Positions 1 to 8,756 are shown, counted from the stretch's first letter. The stretch: 64,000 nt of DNA from Hyphomicrobiales bacterium (GCA_013911885.1 JACESI010000001.1:178966-242965), one strand, 5' to 3'. Program-made: numbers and translations. Notes: generated from the letters alone by a model not told the origin.

Positions 1-470
1 CGCATCACAACTGGATTCATGGCCTGCCGTTCAAGATGCGCTTCAAACGTTCGAAGCTCTATATCAGCGCGATCCCGGTTCTGGGCATTGGCGCGCTCGT
101 CGGCATTCTGGCTGCGATCATGGGGGTTGGCGGCGGTTTCATCATGGTGCCTGCGATGATCTATCTTCTGCGCGTACCGACCAATGTCGTGATCGGCACA
201 TCGCTGTACCAGATCCTGTTCGTGACCATCTACACGACCATTGTGCAGGCGGGTGTCAATCACACAGTGGATGTGACGCTTGCCTTCATCCTCATGGTGG
301 GTGGCGTGATCGGCGCGCAATATGGCGCGCGGGCGGGTCAGCGCCTCAAGGGCGAGCAATTGCGCGCGCTTCTGGCCCTGATGGTGATCGGGGTATCCGC
401 GCGTCTCGCCTATGAGCTGATTGCAACGCCGAGTGAGTATTATTCAATCGCCTTCAGTGGATTGCGCTGA
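1..470 (+). CDS. TauE/SafE family permease, C-terminal part (5' truncated by window)
   Basis: Integral membrane permease of the TauE/SafE (DUF81) family, which moves sulfite, sulfonates or other organic anions across the inner membrane. The frame is open from the first bases of the window, and the residues before the first Met (HGLPFK then MRFKRSKLYIS) are also typical of the family, so the gene begins outside the window. The visible part has about four hydrophobic helices and the second-half glycine motif GILAAIMGVGGGFIMVPA near residues 23-40 of the Met-initiated segment. Its TGA shares one base with the ATG of the next gene (TGATG), so the two are probably translationally coupled. The substrate cannot be inferred. 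Confidence 0.85.
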   Translation, partial: HHNWIHGLPFKMRFKRSKLYISAIPVLGIGALVGILAAIMGVGGGFIMVPAMIYLLRVPTNVVIGTSLYQILFVTIYTTIVQAGVNHTVDVTLAFILMVGGVIGAQYGARAGQRLKGEQLRALLALMVIGVSARLAYELIATPSEYYSIAFSGLR

Positions 471-1279
471 TGCGGGTACACCCAACCAGCACGATGCGAA
501 ATGCCGCCACGCTCTTGAGCCTGATTGTGCTATCAGTCTTCCTGTGGCGGCCAGCCGCGGCGGAAGAACTCGTGACCGGCGTGTCCCATGAGACGATTTC
601 CATCACTTCGGATTTCACCGGCTTCGAGCTTGTGGTTTTCGGTACGATCAACAACATCCAGAAAGCCACGGCCCCGGACGATCAAGCGACCATGGGCCGC
701 TACAACATCATGGTGCTCATCGAGGGGCCGAAAGTGGCCAAGGTGATCCGCCGCAAAGAGCGCATTGCCGGAATCTGGGTCAACCGGCACAGCGCTGAAT
801 TCAACCGCGTCCCAGTTTCCTACCTCCTGATGACATCCACACATCCTGACGATCCGGTTTTCGATGAAGTCAAGAAACTCCTCAAAATAGGCCTGAAGGA
901 CGCCCCCTTTGGACGTGCCGACGAGGCACGGCAGGAAGAAAGCGTTGATGAATTTCGCGATGCCGTCCTGCGGATTAAGATGAAGGAGGGTTTGTATCGT
1001 GAATCTGGCGGCGTCCAGTTTCTCGGTGACAACCTTTTCCTTGCGAAGTTCGACATTCCCGCCCTGGTCCCGATCGGCGCACATACGGTGCGCAGCGTTC
1101 TTCTTCTGGACGGCAAGCTGATTTCCGAGGCGAGCCACACAGTGGTCATCCGCAAGCGCGGCTTTGAACAGCTGATTTTCGATCTCTCGCGCAACAGGAG
1201 CTATCTTTATGGCGTATTCTCCGTACTCATCGCGATCCTGACCGGCTGGTTATCGGTGCTGATCCTTCGGAATGACTGA
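470..1279 (+). CDS. Alph_Pro_TM (TIGR02186) family membrane protein
   Basis: 269-residue protein resembling the alphaproteobacterial Alph_Pro_TM / TIGR02186 family, whose function is unknown. It has an N-terminal signal peptide (hydrophobic stretch about residues 13-30, cleavage likely after PAAA), a soluble periplasmic domain of about 200 residues, and one C-terminal membrane helix (about residues 245-265) followed by a short RND tail. This predicts a periplasmic domain anchored by its C-terminus. Start 470 is favoured by the TGATG overlap with the permease; an ATG at 494 is possible. Members of this family are commonly found beside TauE/SafE permeases, which suggests a periplasmic partner of the transporter; that role is inference. 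Confidence 0.8.
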   Translation: MRVHPTSTMRNAATLLSLIVLSVFLWRPAAAEELVTGVSHETISITSDFTGFELVVFGTINNIQKATAPDDQATMGRYNIMVLIEGPKVAKVIRRKERIAGIWVNRHSAEFNRVPVSYLLMTSTHPDDPVFDEVKKLLKIGLKDAPFGRADEARQEESVDEFRDAVLRIKMKEGLYRESGGVQFLGDNLFLAKFDIPALVPIGAHTVRSVLLLDGKLISEASHTVVIRKRGFEQLIFDLSRNRSYLYGVFSVLIAILTGWLSVLILRND

Positions 1280-1299
1280 GGGAGCGCGCTCTCATTCCG
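1268..1299 (+). terminator. Hairpin at the end of the Alph_Pro_TM gene, possible terminator
   Basis: An 8-bp perfect stem, CGGAATGA with TCATTCCG, overlaps the stop codon and encloses an inner GAGCGCGCTC palindrome. There is no T-run after it, so it is at best a weak or Rho-assisted terminator or an mRNA-stabilising hairpin. Confidence 0.35.
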
Positions 1300-1429
1300 T
1301 CTTCCCGCAATCGGATGCCTGCTGGCAAAGGGCGGCGTGCAGGACAAATTGAGTGAATAGCGGAAGTCTCAATGATTCATTTACCATAAGGCGTCATACT
1401 GTCCCGTGAAACACCACGGTGAAACGGAT

Positions 1430-1939
1430 ATGGTCATGACTTCCAAAGCAGATTTGAACAGCCGCAAGGGCCTGAAGCTATTTTTGGGATCCGCCTTCAC
1501 CGCCTTGAGCCTGAGCATGGTATTGGGTGCATCGGTTGCACCAGTCGATGCGAAAGAACAGATATCGATCATCGTCGACCACGCCAAGGTGATGCGGATT
1601 TCGCGTCCGGCGGCAACGGTCATTGTCGGCAATCCGGGCATTGCGGACGCGACTGTTCAGGACAGCCAGACATTGGTGATTACCGGCAAGAGCTTCGGGG
1701 TCACCAACATTATCGTTCTCGATTCAGCGGGCGAACCGATTGCCGACGCGCTGCTCACCGTTCAGGGGGATCAGATCAACGCCGTCACAATCTATCGTCG
1801 CAATGACCGCATCTCCTACAGCTGCTCGCCAAATTGCGAACGCTCGCTGACACTCGGCGACAATGACGAGCAGTTCGGCTCGGTGCGCGGCCAGATCGAA
1901 CAGCGCAACGCCGTCGCCGCTGGTACGACGACCCGCTAG
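1430..1939 (+). CDS. Secreted protein with CpaC/pilus-assembly N-terminal-like domain
   Basis: About 169 residues. After an N-terminal signal peptide (hydrophobic core LFLGSAFTALSLSMVLGA, probable cleavage after VDA), the protein carries one copy of the small beta-rich domain found at the N-terminus of secretins such as CpaC (T2SS-T3SS_pil_N; the pattern IIVDHAKVMRISRPAATVIVGNPGIADA is typical of it). The secretin barrel is absent, so this is a free-standing domain rather than a truncated secretin: a C-terminal tail with two cysteines (SCSPNCER) follows. No Tad pilus genes are nearby. The start is uncertain: GTG 1406, ATG 1430 and ATG 1436 are all in frame, and I chose 1430. Likely periplasmic or outer-membrane-associated; function unknown. 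Confidence 0.75.
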   Translation: MVMTSKADLNSRKGLKLFLGSAFTALSLSMVLGASVAPVDAKEQISIIVDHAKVMRISRPAATVIVGNPGIADATVQDSQTLVITGKSFGVTNIIVLDSAGEPIADALLTVQGDQINAVTIYRRNDRISYSCSPNCERSLTLGDNDEQFGSVRGQIEQRNAVAAGTTTR

Positions 1940-2145
1940 AGTATTCCCGACGATTTCAGGATCACCGAAAGGCTCGATCCTATGGTTTGAAGCATTTCGG
2001 ACACGAAGCCGGTTCCTGCTTTCGGTTTGAATTGCTCCAGGCGGACGCAACCGGCGCCATCGGCAGGGCGCAACCGAAACAGAGCGCGCGTAAGAAACGC
2101 TCTTAACCTGTTCAGATCACGCGCGCCGCCACTGACCAATCCCGC

Positions 2146-3102
2146 TCAGATGCCCTCGACAAAGCCCCGCATGATCTGGTGCGCGATGGCCATTTCGGGC
2201 GGCGACCAGATGCCTTCGGGGTGCCGCCTCTCGAGAATTTGCCGGGTCTCCTCGCGTGAGAACCAGCGGCACATTTCGAGTTCGTCATCGGTCACGATCT
2301 CCGTGCTCTCCGCCTCGCCGTAAAAGCCCATCATCAGTGAAGAGGGAAACGGCCAGGGCTGGCTCGAATGATAGCGAACCCGACCGACGCGTACGCCGGA
2401 TTCCTCAAGAAGTTCTCGTCTCACAGCCTGTTCGACTGTCTCGCCCACTTCCACAAAGCCGGCGAGGCAGGACACCATTCCCTGAGGAAAGCTTGGGCTG
2501 CGTCCGAGCAGGCAATAATCGCCATCGACCGCAAGCATGATTGCGACCGGATCGGTGCGCGGAAAGTGGTTGGTGTCACAAGCTGTGCAATGGCGCGCAT
2601 AGCCGGCCTGAACCACATTTGTCGGGCCGCCGCATTTCGCGCAGAAAGGATGAGCCTCATGCCACAGGATCAGCGAGCGCGCCTGTGCTACCGCGCCAAG
2701 CGCCTCGCCGACCAGAGTTCCGGAGCGCGTGACAGAGCGAAGATCGATCGCGGCAAGCCCGTCGGGGAAATTTTCCCGCCGCGGTATGCTTGTTGCAAAC
2801 TCCGCGGCACCATCGGTCCGCAGGCCGAGGAGATAGGCCGATGACGGATCGCCAGCAAGCGCTTCCACTTCACTTGCTGAAAAAAGCGCATCGAACGGAT
2901 TGGTCGTTTTCACGATCTGGCGGCTGCCGCACATCAAATAATACCGTGCCCGGCTGTCGCCATGAAGGGCGGCGAGATCAAGGCCCGCCCGCTGTTCGCC
3001 AAGGCGGTTCAGTGTGTTGCCGGTAAAACCGTTGCGGCTGCTCAGATCACGAAAGCAGGCGAACAAATCGGGGCTCATGTCAGCGTTGGTTTGGGCTCTC
3101 AT
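2146..3102 (-). CDS. nudC: NAD(+) diphosphatase NudC
   Basis: Nudix hydrolase that cleaves NADH/NAD+ to NMNH/NMN and AMP; the family also removes NAD caps from RNA 5' ends. The 318-residue protein has the full NudC layout: an N-terminal domain, a four-cysteine zinc ribbon (C154, C157, C172, C175), the Nudix box from G215 to G236 with the RExxEE core at 229-234, and the diagnostic SQPWPFPSS motif at 247-255 that separates NudC from other Nudix enzymes. All expected metal ligands are present. The start at 3102 is not backed by a clear Shine-Dalgarno; an internal ATG at 3078 is an alternative. It lies on the minus strand downstream of the HIT protein gene. Confidence 0.95.
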   Translation of the reverse strand: MRAQTNADMSPDLFACFRDLSSRNGFTGNTLNRLGEQRAGLDLAALHGDSRARYYLMCGSRQIVKTTNPFDALFSASEVEALAGDPSSAYLLGLRTDGAAEFATSIPRRENFPDGLAAIDLRSVTRSGTLVGEALGAVAQARSLILWHEAHPFCAKCGGPTNVVQAGYARHCTACDTNHFPRTDPVAIMLAVDGDYCLLGRSPSFPQGMVSCLAGFVEVGETVEQAVRRELLEESGVRVGRVRYHSSQPWPFPSSLMMGFYGEAESTEIVTDDELEMCRWFSREETRQILERRHPEGIWSPPEMAIAHQIMRGFVEGI

Positions 3103-3197
3103 GGCGGCGGAGTTTAGTTTCTATTTGGCGGGTTGCAAGAAGACTTAACCGAAGTTCCAGCGAAATTTAGAGATGGAATCGGCGGATGGGGAATTGT

Positions 3198-3650
3198 TCA
3201 ATCCGCGCGATAAGCAATCAGAATGGCCTCCAGAATCCTTTGCCCGACGACGTCCGCATAGCCGGGGGCGGATCCAGGATAGGCCTGCGCCTTTAGCGCA
3301 CCCCAGACCGGACCCGGCCATGCGGCATCCCCCTCGAAGCGGGCGATCACATGAATATGGAGCTGGCGCACGATATTTCCGAGCGCGCCGATATTGACCT
3401 TGGTCGGCTGATAGACGGTTTGAAGGGCGCGACCCGTGGCCGCGATCTCGCGCATTAACTGATGCTGATCGCGGTCGCAAAGGTCAAACATTTCGCTCGC
3501 TCCCGCACGCCGGGGCACCAGAATGATCCACGGGAAATGCTTGTCGTTCATAAGAAGGATCCGACAAAGCGGAAGCTCACCAAGGGCAAGCGTGTCGCGT
3601 TTGAGTTCCGGCGCGAGGTGAAATTCCGGATCTTGGACTGTCTCGTTCAT
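3198..3650 (-). CDS. HIT domain protein
   Basis: About 150-residue member of the histidine triad superfamily of nucleotide hydrolases and transferases. The triad is QLHIHVIARFEGD near residue 100, with the first two histidines in place and Arg where classic Hint proteins have the third, as in the Rhizobiales HIT group that ends in PGPVWG. The start was set at the ATG at 3650 (MNETVQDPEF) because the family aligns from there and a GAGG sits about 13 bases upstream; the frame remains open for 174 bases further up but encodes no conserved sequence. It precedes nudC on the same strand with a 95-base gap, so the two may be co-transcribed. Substrate unknown. Confidence 0.88.
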   Translation of the reverse strand: MNETVQDPEFHLAPELKRDTLALGELPLCRILLMNDKHFPWIILVPRRAGASEMFDLCDRDQHQLMREIAATGRALQTVYQPTKVNIGALGNIVRQLHIHVIARFEGDAAWPGPVWGALKAQAYPGSAPGYADVVGQRILEAILIAYRAD

Positions 3651-3782
3651 GACGGATTGCTTACCTCTTTCTGGGGTCGTTTGGGGCTCTTTCCAGATCG
3701 TGTTCTCGGCGATTGATGCGGTCTTCGCGTCGAGCCTGAGCCGCCTTGATGTGTCGGGAATGGCTGTTGACGGGGCGATTTC

Positions 3783-3806
3783 GCAAGCCTTCCCGCAAGC
3801 CTTCCC
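3783..3806. repeat. Perfect 12-bp tandem duplication
   Basis: Two adjacent perfect copies of gcaagccttccc, in the spacer between the HIT gene and the SRP RNA. One of several 12-15 bp tandem duplications in this window. Confidence 0.9.
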
Positions 3807-3848
3807 ACGAAATGGGGCTTGCATTCAACACCCCGCCTTGTGATAGAG

Positions 3849-3951
3849 TGCCCTGGGAGGTTGGCGATGGACGTACCACTCGCCAACCGGGTCAGGTCCG
3901 GAAGGAAGCAGCCCTAACGAGCTTCGGTTCGGGTCAACGACCAGCCTCCTG
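3849..3951 (+). ncRNA. ffs: Signal recognition particle RNA (4.5S, small bacterial type)
   Basis: RNA scaffold of the signal recognition particle, which binds Ffh and directs membrane proteins to FtsY and the translocon. The conserved domain IV apex is present (GGTCAGGTCCGGAAGGAAGC, about 3890-3909). The terminal stem is formed by GGGAGGTTGG near 3855-3864 pairing with CCAGCCTCC near 3941-3949, giving a molecule of about 100 nt. Its position just upstream of dnaX is the usual one in Alphaproteobacteria. Ends are estimated to within a few bases. Confidence 0.95.
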
Positions 3952-3982
3952 CTCATTTTCGCCTCTTGCTCTTAACTATTCT

Positions 3983-4010
3983 GCGCCTTTGAAGCAGCGC
4001 CTTTGAAGCA
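3983..4010. repeat. Perfect 14-bp tandem duplication upstream of dnaX
   Basis: Two adjacent perfect copies of gcgcctttgaagca between the SRP RNA and dnaX, inside what is probably the dnaX 5' leader. Confidence 0.9.
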
Positions 4011-4042
4011 GGGTCTTTTATAACCATGAGCAGGCGCGGTTG

Positions 4043-6043
4043 ATGGACGATATGATGTTCAGTGAAGACGAGACGGGCGAAAGCGCTGGCAAAGCGCGAA
4101 GCGTTGCCTATCGCGTTCTTGCGCGCAAATATCGCCCGAGCACCTTTGACGACCTGATCGGCCAGGAGCCGATGGTGCGCACACTCACCAACGCCTTCAA
4201 ACTCGACCGTATTGCGCAGGCCTATATGCTGACGGGGGTTCGCGGTGTCGGAAAAACCACGACCGCGCGCATTATCGCCCGCGCGCTGAATTATGAGACC
4301 GACGCGGTCAACCAGCCGACAATCGACATGCCGACCTTTGGAATACATTGTGAAGCGATCATCGATTCACGCCATCTTGACGTCATCGAAATGGACGCCG
4401 CCTCCCATACCGGGATTGATGATATCCGCGAAATTGTCGAAGCGGTGAAATACAAGCCAGCTGCCGCGCGCTACAAGGTCTATATCATCGACGAAGTGCA
4501 CATGCTTTCGAAATCCGCCTTCAACGGCCTGTTGAAGACCCTCGAAGAGCCGCCGGAACATGTGAAATTCATTTTTGCGACAACCGAAATCCGCAAAGTG
4601 CCGGTGACTATTCTCTCGCGCTGCCAGCGCTTCGATCTGCGCCGGATCGAGGCTTCGACCATGGTTGCGTTTCTGAAGGATGTTGCCGCAAAGGAAGGCG
4701 TCGATGTGGCCGGTGATGCTCTCGCAATGGTCGCCCGCGTCTCGGAAGGCTCCGTGCGCGATGCGTTGTCGCTTCTTGATCAGGCCATTGCCCATGGAGG
4801 CGGGCGTGTCGATGCCGAGGAAATGCGCGCCATGCTGGGGCTTGCCGACCGGGGCCGGGTGATCGACCTCTTCGAACATGTCATGCGCGGCCGGGTGCAT
4901 CCGGCGCTTGAAGAAATCAAGGCGCAGGTCAATATCGGCGCGGATCCGGCTGTGATCCTCGCCGATCTTGCCGATTTCACCCATCTTGTGACGACCGCGA
5001 AAGTCGCAGGCAGTGTTCATGCAAACGGCGCTCTGTCCGAGGCGGAGCGCAATAAGGCTGCGGAATTTGCAGCCGCCCTGTCGATCCGCTCGCTCTCGCG
5101 TGCCTGGCAGATGCTGCTTTCGGGCGTTGCCGAAGTACAAGGCGCGAACCGGCCCGATGCCGCCGCCGATATGGTGATTGTGCGGCTTGCCTATGCCGCT
5201 GATCTTCCGGCACCCGACGAAGTTCTGAAACAGCTACGTGACCCGGAGAGCAGCGGCATCGGGACGAATTCTTCCGGTCCAGTCGCCAGTTCAGTCACGG
5301 GCCCAGTTTCCAGAACCGATCCCACGCCGCGCAGCTTTTCCGCAAGCGGATCGCCTTATCATGGCCGCGCCTCCAGTGCGACTGCCAGCCTTGCGGAGGC
5401 GCAGGCACTGTCGGCCGCCCGGCCGCAAACAGAGGCTGAACCCGTGGGTGATCGGCCGCGCCCGGTTCTTGTCACCAGCAATCCTGATCCTGTTGAAAAC
5501 CGGCTGCTGCAACCGCAAGATGACGCAGCATTGCGCGCCGGTCTTCAGACAAAGGGTCTTCAGACAAAGGGGCTTCGGATTAACCGGTTTGAGGACCTCG
5601 TCGCACTTGCCGCTGAAAAGCGCGACCTTGCGCTTCGCTCGGCGCTTGAAAAACATGTTCGCCTGATCGCCTTTGAAAATGGCCGGATTGAATTTTCCGC
5701 CATGCCGGACGCCCCCCGCAGCCTTGCAAGCGACCTTAAGGCGCGGCTTCTCGACTGGACCGGCACGCCCTGGATCGTTCTCCCCACGGGCGAAGGCGGC
5801 GCGGAACCCCTTGCGGCCCAGCGTCAGGAAGAAGAACGTCAGCGCACCCGCGACGCCGAGGATGATCCGGTTGTCGCCGAAATTTTGCGCCGCTTCCCGG
5901 GCTCCAGGATCGTCAGTGTCACCTTCCGGGATGATGAGGACAAGGGCGCTAACGCGCATCCTGTCGCTGAGCTGGATGACGATCACGAAGACGTGCATTA
6001 TGAAAACGGGGACGACCGGGGTTCCAGCCACAACAAGGAGTGA
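4043..6043 (+). CDS. dnaX: DNA polymerase III subunit gamma/tau
   Basis: Clamp-loader ATPase of the replicative polymerase; tau also tethers the core polymerases and helicase. The 666-residue protein starts with the RFC-like AAA+ module: Walker A GVRGVGKTTTAR near residue 65, Walker B YIIDEVHMLS and the sensor-1 region further on. Only one cysteine remains (GIHCEAI) of the zinc-binding set found in enterobacteria, which is usual for the clade. The region around residues 390-540 is a low-complexity linker holding a 15-bp tandem duplication (LQTKG twice), followed by the tau C-terminal domain. I saw no obvious slippery heptamer for a programmed frameshift. The start is the ATG at 4043; ATGs at 4052 and 4055 are alternatives. 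ybaB follows with no gap. Confidence 0.95.
   Translation: MDDMMFSEDETGESAGKARSVAYRVLARKYRPSTFDDLIGQEPMVRTLTNAFKLDRIAQAYMLTGVRGVGKTTTARIIARALNYETDAVNQPTIDMPTFGIHCEAIIDSRHLDVIEMDAASHTGIDDIREIVEAVKYKPAAARYKVYIIDEVHMLSKSAFNGLLKTLEEPPEHVKFIFATTEIRKVPVTILSRCQRFDLRRIEASTMVAFLKDVAAKEGVDVAGDALAMVARVSEGSVRDALSLLDQAIAHGGGRVDAEEMRAMLGLADRGRVIDLFEHVMRGRVHPALEEIKAQVNIGADPAVILADLADFTHLVTTAKVAGSVHANGALSEAERNKAAEFAAALSIRSLSRAWQMLLSGVAEVQGANRPDAAADMVIVRLAYAADLPAPDEVLKQLRDPESSGIGTNSSGPVASSVTGPVSRTDPTPRSFSASGSPYHGRASSATASLAEAQALSAARPQTEAEPVGDRPRPVLVTSNPDPVENRLLQPQDDAALRAGLQTKGLQTKGLRINRFEDLVALAAEKRDLALRSALEKHVRLIAFENGRIEFSAMPDAPRSLASDLKARLLDWTGTPWIVLPTGEGGAEPLAAQRQEEERQRTRDAEDDPVVAEILRRFPGSRIVSVTFRDDEDKGANAHPVAELDDDHEDVHYENGDDRGSSHNKE
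5540..5569. repeat. Perfect 15-bp tandem duplication inside dnaX
   Basis: Two adjacent perfect copies of ggtcttcagacaaag, adding LQTKG a second time in the flexible linker of DnaX. The length is a multiple of three, so the frame is kept. Confidence 0.9.
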
Positions 6044-6373
6044 ATGGCCGTGAAAGACATTATGGGTTTGATGAAGAAGGCCACTGAAATGCAGGCCAGA
6101 ATGCAGGAAATGCAGGCTGAGGCGGCAGCGACTGAAATCGCTGGCACGTCCGGTGGCGGCCTTGTCACGGTGACCCTCAACGGCAAGGGCGATCTGCGCG
6201 GTGTTGCAATTGATCCCTCGCTTCTCAAGCCGGAGGAGGCAGAAATCCTCGAAGACCTGATCGTCGCCGCCCATGCTGATGCCAAAGCCAAATCGGAAGC
6301 GATGATGCAGGAAAAAATGCAGTCGCTGACGGCGGGCCTGCCGCTTCCGCCCGGCATGAAACTGCCGTTTTAG
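6044..6373 (+). CDS. ybaB: YbaB/EbfC family nucleoid-associated protein
   Basis: 109-residue DNA-binding protein of the YbaB/EbfC family, small dimers that coat DNA and may help RecR-dependent repair. The N-terminal helix is rich in Met, Lys and Gln ([19 protein letters not shown]) and leads to the conserved core [25 protein letters not shown] and the helix [21 protein letters not shown], which matches the family over its whole length. The ATG follows the dnaX stop directly, so the two genes are translationally coupled. dnaX-ybaB-recR is a very widespread bacterial order; here an SDR gene separates ybaB from recR. Confidence 0.95.
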   Translation: MAVKDIMGLMKKATEMQARMQEMQAEAAATEIAGTSGGGLVTVTLNGKGDLRGVAIDPSLLKPEEAEILEDLIVAAHADAKAKSEAMMQEKMQSLTAGLPLPPGMKLPF

Positions 6374-6383
6374 GGAAAGCATC

Positions 6384-7163
6384 ATGAAAAAAATTGCCCT
6401 TGTCACGGGAGCCGGCACCGGTGTCGGGAAGGCCGCCGCGACCGAGCTTATGCGCGCTGGATTTCACGTTGTCTTTGCCGGGCGCAGGCTCGATGTCCTT
6501 GAAAAGGCCGTCCATGAAGCAAAAGGCGTTGCTGGTCAGGACTCAGGTCAGGACTCAGGCAAGGTTTCTGGCGAAGCGTTCGTCTGCGATGTCGGGGATG
6601 CAGCAGCGGTTGATCGGCTGTTTCAGAAGATCGAGAAGGATCATGGCCGGATCGACGTTCTTTTCAACAATGCCGGGATTTTCATCGCCGGAAAACTGAT
6701 TGACGAGATCAGTTTAGAAGAATGGCAAAATGCAGTCGATGCCAATCTTACCGGTTCCTTCCTCTGCGCGCGTGCGGCGTTTTCGCTGATGCGACGGCAG
6801 GAGCCGATGGGGGGGCGGATCATCAACAACGGGTCGATCTCCGCCCATGCCCCGCGTCCGGGATCGGTGCCTTATACCGTGACGAAACACGCGATTACCG
6901 GCCTCACGAAATGTCTTTCGCTCGATGGGCGGGCATTTGACATTGCCTGTTCCCAGATCGATATCGGCAATGCGGCCTCCGATATGGCGCAGCCGCTCTC
7001 GAAGGGTGCAAAACAGGCGGATGGGTCTTTGATGCCTGAACCGCTCATGGACCTTGAACATGTTGCCTCGGCGGTCCGCTATATGGCCGAGCTTCCGCTT
7101 GGCACCAATGTCCAGTTCATGACCCTGATGGCGACAAAGATGCCGTTTGTCGGTCGGGGATGA
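6384..7163 (+). CDS. Short-chain dehydrogenase/reductase
   Basis: 259-residue classical SDR that would use NAD(P)H on an unknown substrate. It shows the nucleotide-binding motif TGAGTGVG (residues 8-15), NNAG (95-98), a catalytic Ser in NNGSIS (about 151-153) and YxxxK at Y164/K168. A 12-bp tandem duplication (QDSGQDSG, about 52-59) lies in the surface region after the second strand. It begins 10 bases after ybaB and ends 71 bases before recR, so it looks like a passenger in the dnaX-ybaB-recR operon. Codon use does not stand out from its neighbours. The substrate cannot be predicted. Confidence 0.92.
   Translation: MKKIALVTGAGTGVGKAAATELMRAGFHVVFAGRRLDVLEKAVHEAKGVAGQDSGQDSGKVSGEAFVCDVGDAAAVDRLFQKIEKDHGRIDVLFNNAGIFIAGKLIDEISLEEWQNAVDANLTGSFLCARAAFSLMRRQEPMGGRIINNGSISAHAPRPGSVPYTVTKHAITGLTKCLSLDGRAFDIACSQIDIGNAASDMAQPLSKGAKQADGSLMPEPLMDLEHVASAVRYMAELPLGTNVQFMTLMATKMPFVGRG
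6534..6557. repeat. Perfect 12-bp tandem duplication inside the SDR gene
   Basis: Two adjacent perfect copies of ggtcaggactca, which add four residues (QDSG repeated) in frame. Confidence 0.9.
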
Positions 7164-7234
7164 GGGGGTCCACGCAGGCTTTGTTGCGCGCCTCGCGAAT
7201 CGCGCTATAGCTCGCAGAAACGAGAAAGCCTTTC

Positions 7235-7840
7235 ATGTCCCGATCCGTAACCGGTCCTGAAATCGAGCGCCTTGTGCAGCTTCTCGCGAAGTTGCCGGGG
7301 CTGGGCCCGCGTTCGGCGCGGCGTGCGGTTCTCCACCTTGTGAAAAACAAGGATAAACTGATGGCACCGCTTGCTGCGAGCTTGTCGGACGCTGTGACCG
7401 CGATCGTCGAATGCGGGCGTTGCGGCAATATTGATACCGCCTCACCCTGCACGATCTGTCGCGATGAAGGCCGCGATGAAAGCCTGCTTGTTGTGGTTGA
7501 GGATGTGGCCGATCTCTGGGCGCTGGAGCGGGCAACAGCGGTGAGCGGGCGCTATCATGTGCTGGGCGGTACGCTCTCGCCGCTTGATGGTATCGGCCCG
7601 GAAGACCTCAGGATCGAAAGCCTGATCGACCGGGTGCATGGCAGCGCGATCCGCGAGGTCATCCTCGCCGTCAACGCGACGGTCGAGGGCCAGACCACCG
7701 CGCATTACATTATGGATCAGCTTGCCGGGGAGCCGGTCAAGGTGTCGCGGTTGGCACATGGCGTGCCGGTCGGTGGCGAACTCGATTATCTGGACGAAGG
7801 CACGCTATCGGCAGCGATTCGCCAGCGCACGGCGCTTTAA
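7235..7840 (+). CDS. recR: Recombination protein RecR
   Basis: Subunit of the RecFOR mediator that loads RecA on gapped DNA. The 201-residue protein has the expected order: helix-hairpin-helix [10 protein letters not shown] (19-28), a C4 zinc finger (C60, C63, C72, C75), a TOPRIM domain starting with [15 protein letters not shown], and the C-terminal [10 protein letters not shown] and [16 protein letters not shown] blocks. All motifs look intact. It belongs to the dnaX-ybaB group but is displaced from ybaB by the SDR gene. recF and recO are not in the window. Confidence 0.96.
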   Translation: MSRSVTGPEIERLVQLLAKLPGLGPRSARRAVLHLVKNKDKLMAPLAASLSDAVTAIVECGRCGNIDTASPCTICRDEGRDESLLVVVEDVADLWALERATAVSGRYHVLGGTLSPLDGIGPEDLRIESLIDRVHGSAIREVILAVNATVEGQTTAHYIMDQLAGEPVKVSRLAHGVPVGGELDYLDEGTLSAAIRQRTAL

Positions 7841-8003
7841 TGGCGAATGAGAGCAGCGTTCATTTCAGCGTTCAGGCAGGATTCAGCCTGCATGCCTGAT
7901 TGTGGACAAATTTGGCAATCAAATGCGACTTAAGGCCGGACATATCAGGACAGTCCTTTTGTTTGGCTTCAAGGGCGCGAAACTTCTAGCGGGAAAGACT
8001 TCA

Positions 8004-8678
8004 ATGAAATCCATGATCAAATCCACGGCCATGATCGGCCTTTTATCGGTTGCCCTCGTTGGCTGCACGACTCAGGACCCCTTTACGGGGGAGTCGAAGA
8101 TCAGCAACACGGTCAAAGGCAGCGGCATTGGCGCGCTTGGCGGCGCGCTTGCCGGCGCTGTCATTGGAAACAATGTCGGCGGCGGCAATGCGAAACAGGG
8201 CGCTCTGATCGGCGCCGGTCTTGGCGCGCTGACCGGGGGTGGCGCGGGGCTTTATCTCGACCGCCAGGAAGCGGAACTGCGCCAGACGCTTCAGGGAACC
8301 GGGGTGAGCGTCACCCGCAATGGCAACCAGATCATTCTTAACCTTCCAAGCAACGTGACCTTTGCAACCGATGCGGACCAGGTCAATTCCGGCTTCTACC
8401 CGACATTGAACTCGGTCGCGATCGTGCTGCGCAAATACGACCAGACGCTGGTTGATGTCGCGGGTCATACCGACAGCGATGGCAGCGATTCCTACAATGC
8501 GGATCTTTCGCTCCGCCGTGCGACGAATGTTGCCCAATATCTCTCCGGTCAGGGTGTCGACAGCCGCCGCTTCTCGGTTCAGGGCTTCGGCGAGCAGAGA
8601 CCGATTGCAACCAACGCGACCGAAGACGGCAAATCGCTCAATCGCCGCGTCGAAATCCAGATTTCACCAACCGGCTAA
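8004..8678 (+). CDS. OmpA-family lipoprotein with glycine zipper
   Basis: 224-residue outer-membrane lipoprotein. The signal peptide ends in the lipobox LVGC (Cys21). A glycine-rich zipper segment follows (GIGALGGALAGAVIGNNVGGG and GALIGAGLGALTGGGAG, about residues 38-75), then a C-terminal OmpA peptidoglycan-binding domain with the GHTDSDGSDSYNADLSLRRA signature and the NRRVEI end. This YiaD-like layout anchors the outer membrane to the cell wall. The frame is open from 7902, but the ATG at 8004 is chosen because the signal peptide starts there. Monocistronic; it converges with rmuC. Confidence 0.9.
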   Translation: MKSMIKSTAMIGLLSVALVGCTTQDPFTGESKISNTVKGSGIGALGGALAGAVIGNNVGGGNAKQGALIGAGLGALTGGGAGLYLDRQEAELRQTLQGTGVSVTRNGNQIILNLPSNVTFATDADQVNSGFYPTLNSVAIVLRKYDQTLVDVAGHTDSDGSDSYNADLSLRRATNVAQYLSGQGVDSRRFSVQGFGEQRPIATNATEDGKSLNRRVEIQISPTG

Positions 8679-8756
8679 GGGCGCTTTCTTTCGGTCAAGA
8701 GGTCCGAATTTTGATGCCCCGGCGCGTTCGTGAAGCCTATGCGAAAGTGTCGGGGT

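Noticed and set aside
3651..3824. N-terminal extension of the HIT protein frame
   Set aside because: It carries no conserved residues and spans the 12-bp duplication; the ATG at 3650 fits the family.
5300..5700. Programmed frameshift in dnaX that would make gamma
   Set aside because: No A-rich slippery heptamer with a following stem was seen in the linker region.
7872..7899. Hairpin after recR as a terminator
   Set aside because: TCAGGCA/TGCCTGA can pair but competes with an inner stem and has no T-run; too weak to call.
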